The notes under the pieces are model-generated. The model saw only the letters and a program-made list of their open reading frames with translations. It was not told the DNA's origin and made no database searches. A DNA stretch of 64,000 nucleotides from a virus. This document shows, one piece after another, positions 62,452 through 64,000 of the stretch (positions are counted from its first letter, which is position 1; every line of letters starts with the position of its first letter). The stretch spans positions 1 to 64,000 of the IMG/VR virus record IMGVR_UViG_3300047551_000431; one strand, given 5' to 3'. The position numbers and the translations under genes are program-made.

Positions 62452-63465
62452 CTAATTATTCCAATACTTTTCTACAGTTTTTGTTGCGTCTGCTAAAATA
62501 CTTTCGTTCAGAGGATTTCTTAAATACTCAACAACCTCCGCAACATTTCTACCTAGTAGAGAACCTGTGTTCTTATGATAGATCATACCGTCTGCTTTTG
62601 CTGTAAATACTTTGTAGTAAATACTATCTTTAACAATCGCCTTGAGTTTCAAAGTCTCCATGTCAAGATTTGCAGTATTAAGGAATTCTTCAGCAGCACG
62701 TTTAGCATTACGTTCTGTACCTTCTCCCATAATGTGTTTATCCATCATATCATAGATTACATCAATAGGGGTAGATTTACGATATGTTGCACCAGCTACA
62801 TCCACTAACTTACCTATATAGAATAACTTATTAGTATTCTTATCAATAAGTTTCTGAAGTTCAGCAAGTGCTTTGTTACGAAGTTTCTTAAGTTCAGTTC
62901 TTGTAGAAGCTGTATCTTCATATCTGTCTAAATAGAATTTAGGTGTTTTAGTTCTAATTTTTGCATCTTCATAAGATTTAGCAATAATGCTAAAACCACC
63001 TGATTCAATTGCATATATTTTAATAAGATCATAAGGATCTTTTGTAGGATCTAAATTAACAGGTGTGTTACCACAACGCATTGTAATCTTTGCCCAAAAC
63101 TCATCATTGTCAGGACGAAGTAATTTTACTTTATTCCAGAACTCAGGATCATCAGGATTAAGAACATTTGCAGCAAGTTGTTTTTCTAACTCACATACTA
63201 CATTTCTAATCTCTCTGATTTTAGCTTCTCTTACTTCAGGATCTTTAATCAATTTGATCTCAGGAGCAAATTCATTAAGACCTGTAACATAACGTTTGAT
63301 TCCGTTATGTTCGATACAAGCTAATTGTTCTTCGTGATATACACCTTCAAAAAGTGCTAGTCCGTAATTTTGAAGACCCATGTTGTCAACGGACTGATTG
63401 ACGTAAGGTTTAACTGCAATAGGACCCTTTTTAGAAATAGGTTCCTGTACCATTGTAAAGCTCAT
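62452..63465 (-). CDS. Capsid-linked structural protein, unknown
   Basis: The product has 337 residues, mostly helical, mixed charge. Recognisable segments are SKKGPIAVKPYVNQSVDNMG at the N-terminus, GLALFEGVYHEEQLACIEHNG, EVREAKIREIRNVVCELEKQ and TRTELKKLRNKALAELQKLI. The order of this gene directly behind the major capsid gene is conserved in crAss-like phages as I recall. It could be a scaffold or capsid-associated protein; neither a protease motif nor a nuclease motif is visible. It follows a terminator and a promoter-like element, so it may be expressed separately from capsid. Confidence 0.5.
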   Translation of the reverse strand: MSFTMVQEPISKKGPIAVKPYVNQSVDNMGLQNYGLALFEGVYHEEQLACIEHNGIKRYVTGLNEFAPEIKLIKDPEVREAKIREIRNVVCELEKQLAANVLNPDDPEFWNKVKLLRPDNDEFWAKITMRCGNTPVNLDPTKDPYDLIKIYAIESGGFSIIAKSYEDAKIRTKTPKFYLDRYEDTASTRTELKKLRNKALAELQKLIDKNTNKLFYIGKLVDVAGATYRKSTPIDVIYDMMDKHIMGEGTERNAKRAAEEFLNTANLDMETLKLKAIVKDSIYYKVFTAKADGMIYHKNTGSLLGRNVAEVVEYLRNPLNESILADATKTVEKYWNN

Positions 63466-63490
63466 AATTTTGTTGGTTTTTTATGTTTGA

Positions 63491-63498
63491 CAAATATA
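63491..63498 (-). promoter_or_regulatory. Possible Bacteroidota-type -7 element TATATTTG
   Basis: The minus strand reads TATATTTG at this site, matching the Bacteroidota -7 consensus TAnnTTTG exactly. It sits ~26 bases upstream of the ATG of the 337-residue gene and just behind the terminator T-run. A clear -33 TTTG partner is not visible at proper spacing, so it is only a candidate for re-initiation after capsid termination. Confidence 0.25.
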
Positions 63499-63500
63499 GT

Positions 63501-63529
63501 AAAAAGGGGAGAGTTTTCACCCTCCCCCG
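63501..63529 (-). terminator. Intrinsic terminator after the major capsid gene
   Basis: On the minus strand a GGGGAG arm (within 63522-63528) pairs with CTCCCC (63511-63506) and is followed by five T. It stands 18 bases after the stop of the capsid frame. It would make a capsid transcript that ends here, with partial read-through to the downstream genes. Confidence 0.8.
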
Positions 63530-63546
63530 TTTTACATTTATAAAGA

Positions 63547-64000
63547 TTAGAAAGAACCTCCGGTAATTGGGTTGCGCATAACAATCTTCAATACCTTGGT
63601 TGGGTCTTTTACCCAGATAGCAGGCATCATTTGTGTCATGTATACGCGGTATCCGTTGAATTGACCAGAAGACTGGAATCCTTGAGTACGTCCCATGTAA
63701 TCCATGGTTCCGTTTTGGTACCACCACTTCAATTGATTATCCCATCCCAACTTCAACATGTAGATGTTATCGTTAGTGTTATCGGTGATATCAAAAATAA
63801 TGAAGTTGTAAGAAGACAATGGGAAACCATCGATAAGAGGATTCTCAATATCGTTAGTATGCAAGTTGTCGAACGCAGGATTCAATACAAACTTAACATT
63901 TGCCAAGAATGGGATAACGTAAGAAGTGTAAGCAAAACCGAAGTTCAAATCCATACCCTTACCAGTGATAGCACCGATATCAGCAGCTTGGATCAACAAA
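63547..64000 (-). CDS. Major capsid protein, C-terminal part (cut by window edge)
   Basis: The frame is open to the right edge, so only the last ~150 residues are visible; the TTG at 63999 is internal. The segment contains YMLKLGWDNQLKWWYQNGTM, GRTQGFQSSGQFNGYRVYM and a C-terminus KIVMRNPITGGSF. This I recognise as the conserved end of crAss-like HK97-fold major capsid proteins. It is placed first in the minus-strand virion operon and is followed by its own terminator. The N-terminal fold and any processing site lie outside the window. Confidence 0.75.
   Translation of the reverse strand, partial: LLIQAADIGAITGKGMDLNFGFAYTSYVIPFLANVKFVLNPAFDNLHTNDIENPLIDGFPLSSYNFIIFDITDNTNDNIYMLKLGWDNQLKWWYQNGTMDYMGRTQGFQSSGQFNGYRVYMTQMMPAIWVKDPTKVLKIVMRNPITGGSF

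Noticed and set aside
1-64000. CRISPR array, insertion sequence, integrase or attachment site
   Set aside because: No regularly spaced repeats, transposase or recombinase motifs, or long flanking repeats were seen in either strand.

Overview
The window reads as part of the genome of a tailed phage of the order Crassvirales (crAss-like phages of Bacteroidota). The evidence is internal. There is a 3514-residue protein with the two-barrel RNA polymerase signature RxPTxG...DFDID. Next to it are two further giant proteins of 3029 and 2103 residues. The MATYLPGVTDYIP-type structural protein, a major-capsid C-terminus ending in NPITGGSF, and the family B polymerase with an NTDG motif C also fit. The DNA is AT-rich, genes are tightly packed, and obvious Shine-Dalgarno sites are scarce. 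TAA, TGA and TAG all act as stops, so translation table 11 fits. Family names are from memory of these families; no database search was run.

Layout. Positions 1-3324 (+ strand) hold the end of a replication/nucleotide module: DNA polymerase B (cut by the left edge), an acidic-tailed protein of unknown role, a possible Nmad1/DUF1599 protein and an all-alpha NTP pyrophosphatase. This arm meets the opposite arm tail to tail, with stop codons overlapping at 3321-3324. Everything from 3321 to 64000 is on the minus strand and is a virion/lysis module, read right to left. It runs: major capsid (cut by the right edge) and its downstream partner; a string of small basic proteins (DUF5872-, DUF6321- and EF-hand-like); a connector and a Dps-like DUF5856 protein; an abundant Cys-containing structural protein; a Cys-rich fibre/adhesin group (beta-propeller plus vWA, FN3-like domains, a recurring Cys module); connector proteins; a 1702-residue tail/muzzle-type protein; a virion peptidoglycan hydrolase; three internal structural proteins; three giant proteins; two paralogous small structural proteins; and finally endolysin, holin and spanin-like genes with three very small ORFs.

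How it may work together. The three giant proteins most likely travel in the virion and enter the host, by analogy with phi14:2 and crAss-like virion RNA polymerase. Besides the polymerase they carry enzymatic-looking modules: two HExxH zincin-like sites, two ART-like segments, a PD-(D/E)XK nuclease and a SLOG-like Rossmann segment. The most striking new observation is their cysteine content. I could find only four cysteines in about 8,650 residues. All four lie within four residues of a terminus, and they sit in pairs exactly across the two gene junctions (3029/3514 and 3514/2103). The neighbouring surface proteins are, by contrast, very cysteine-rich.
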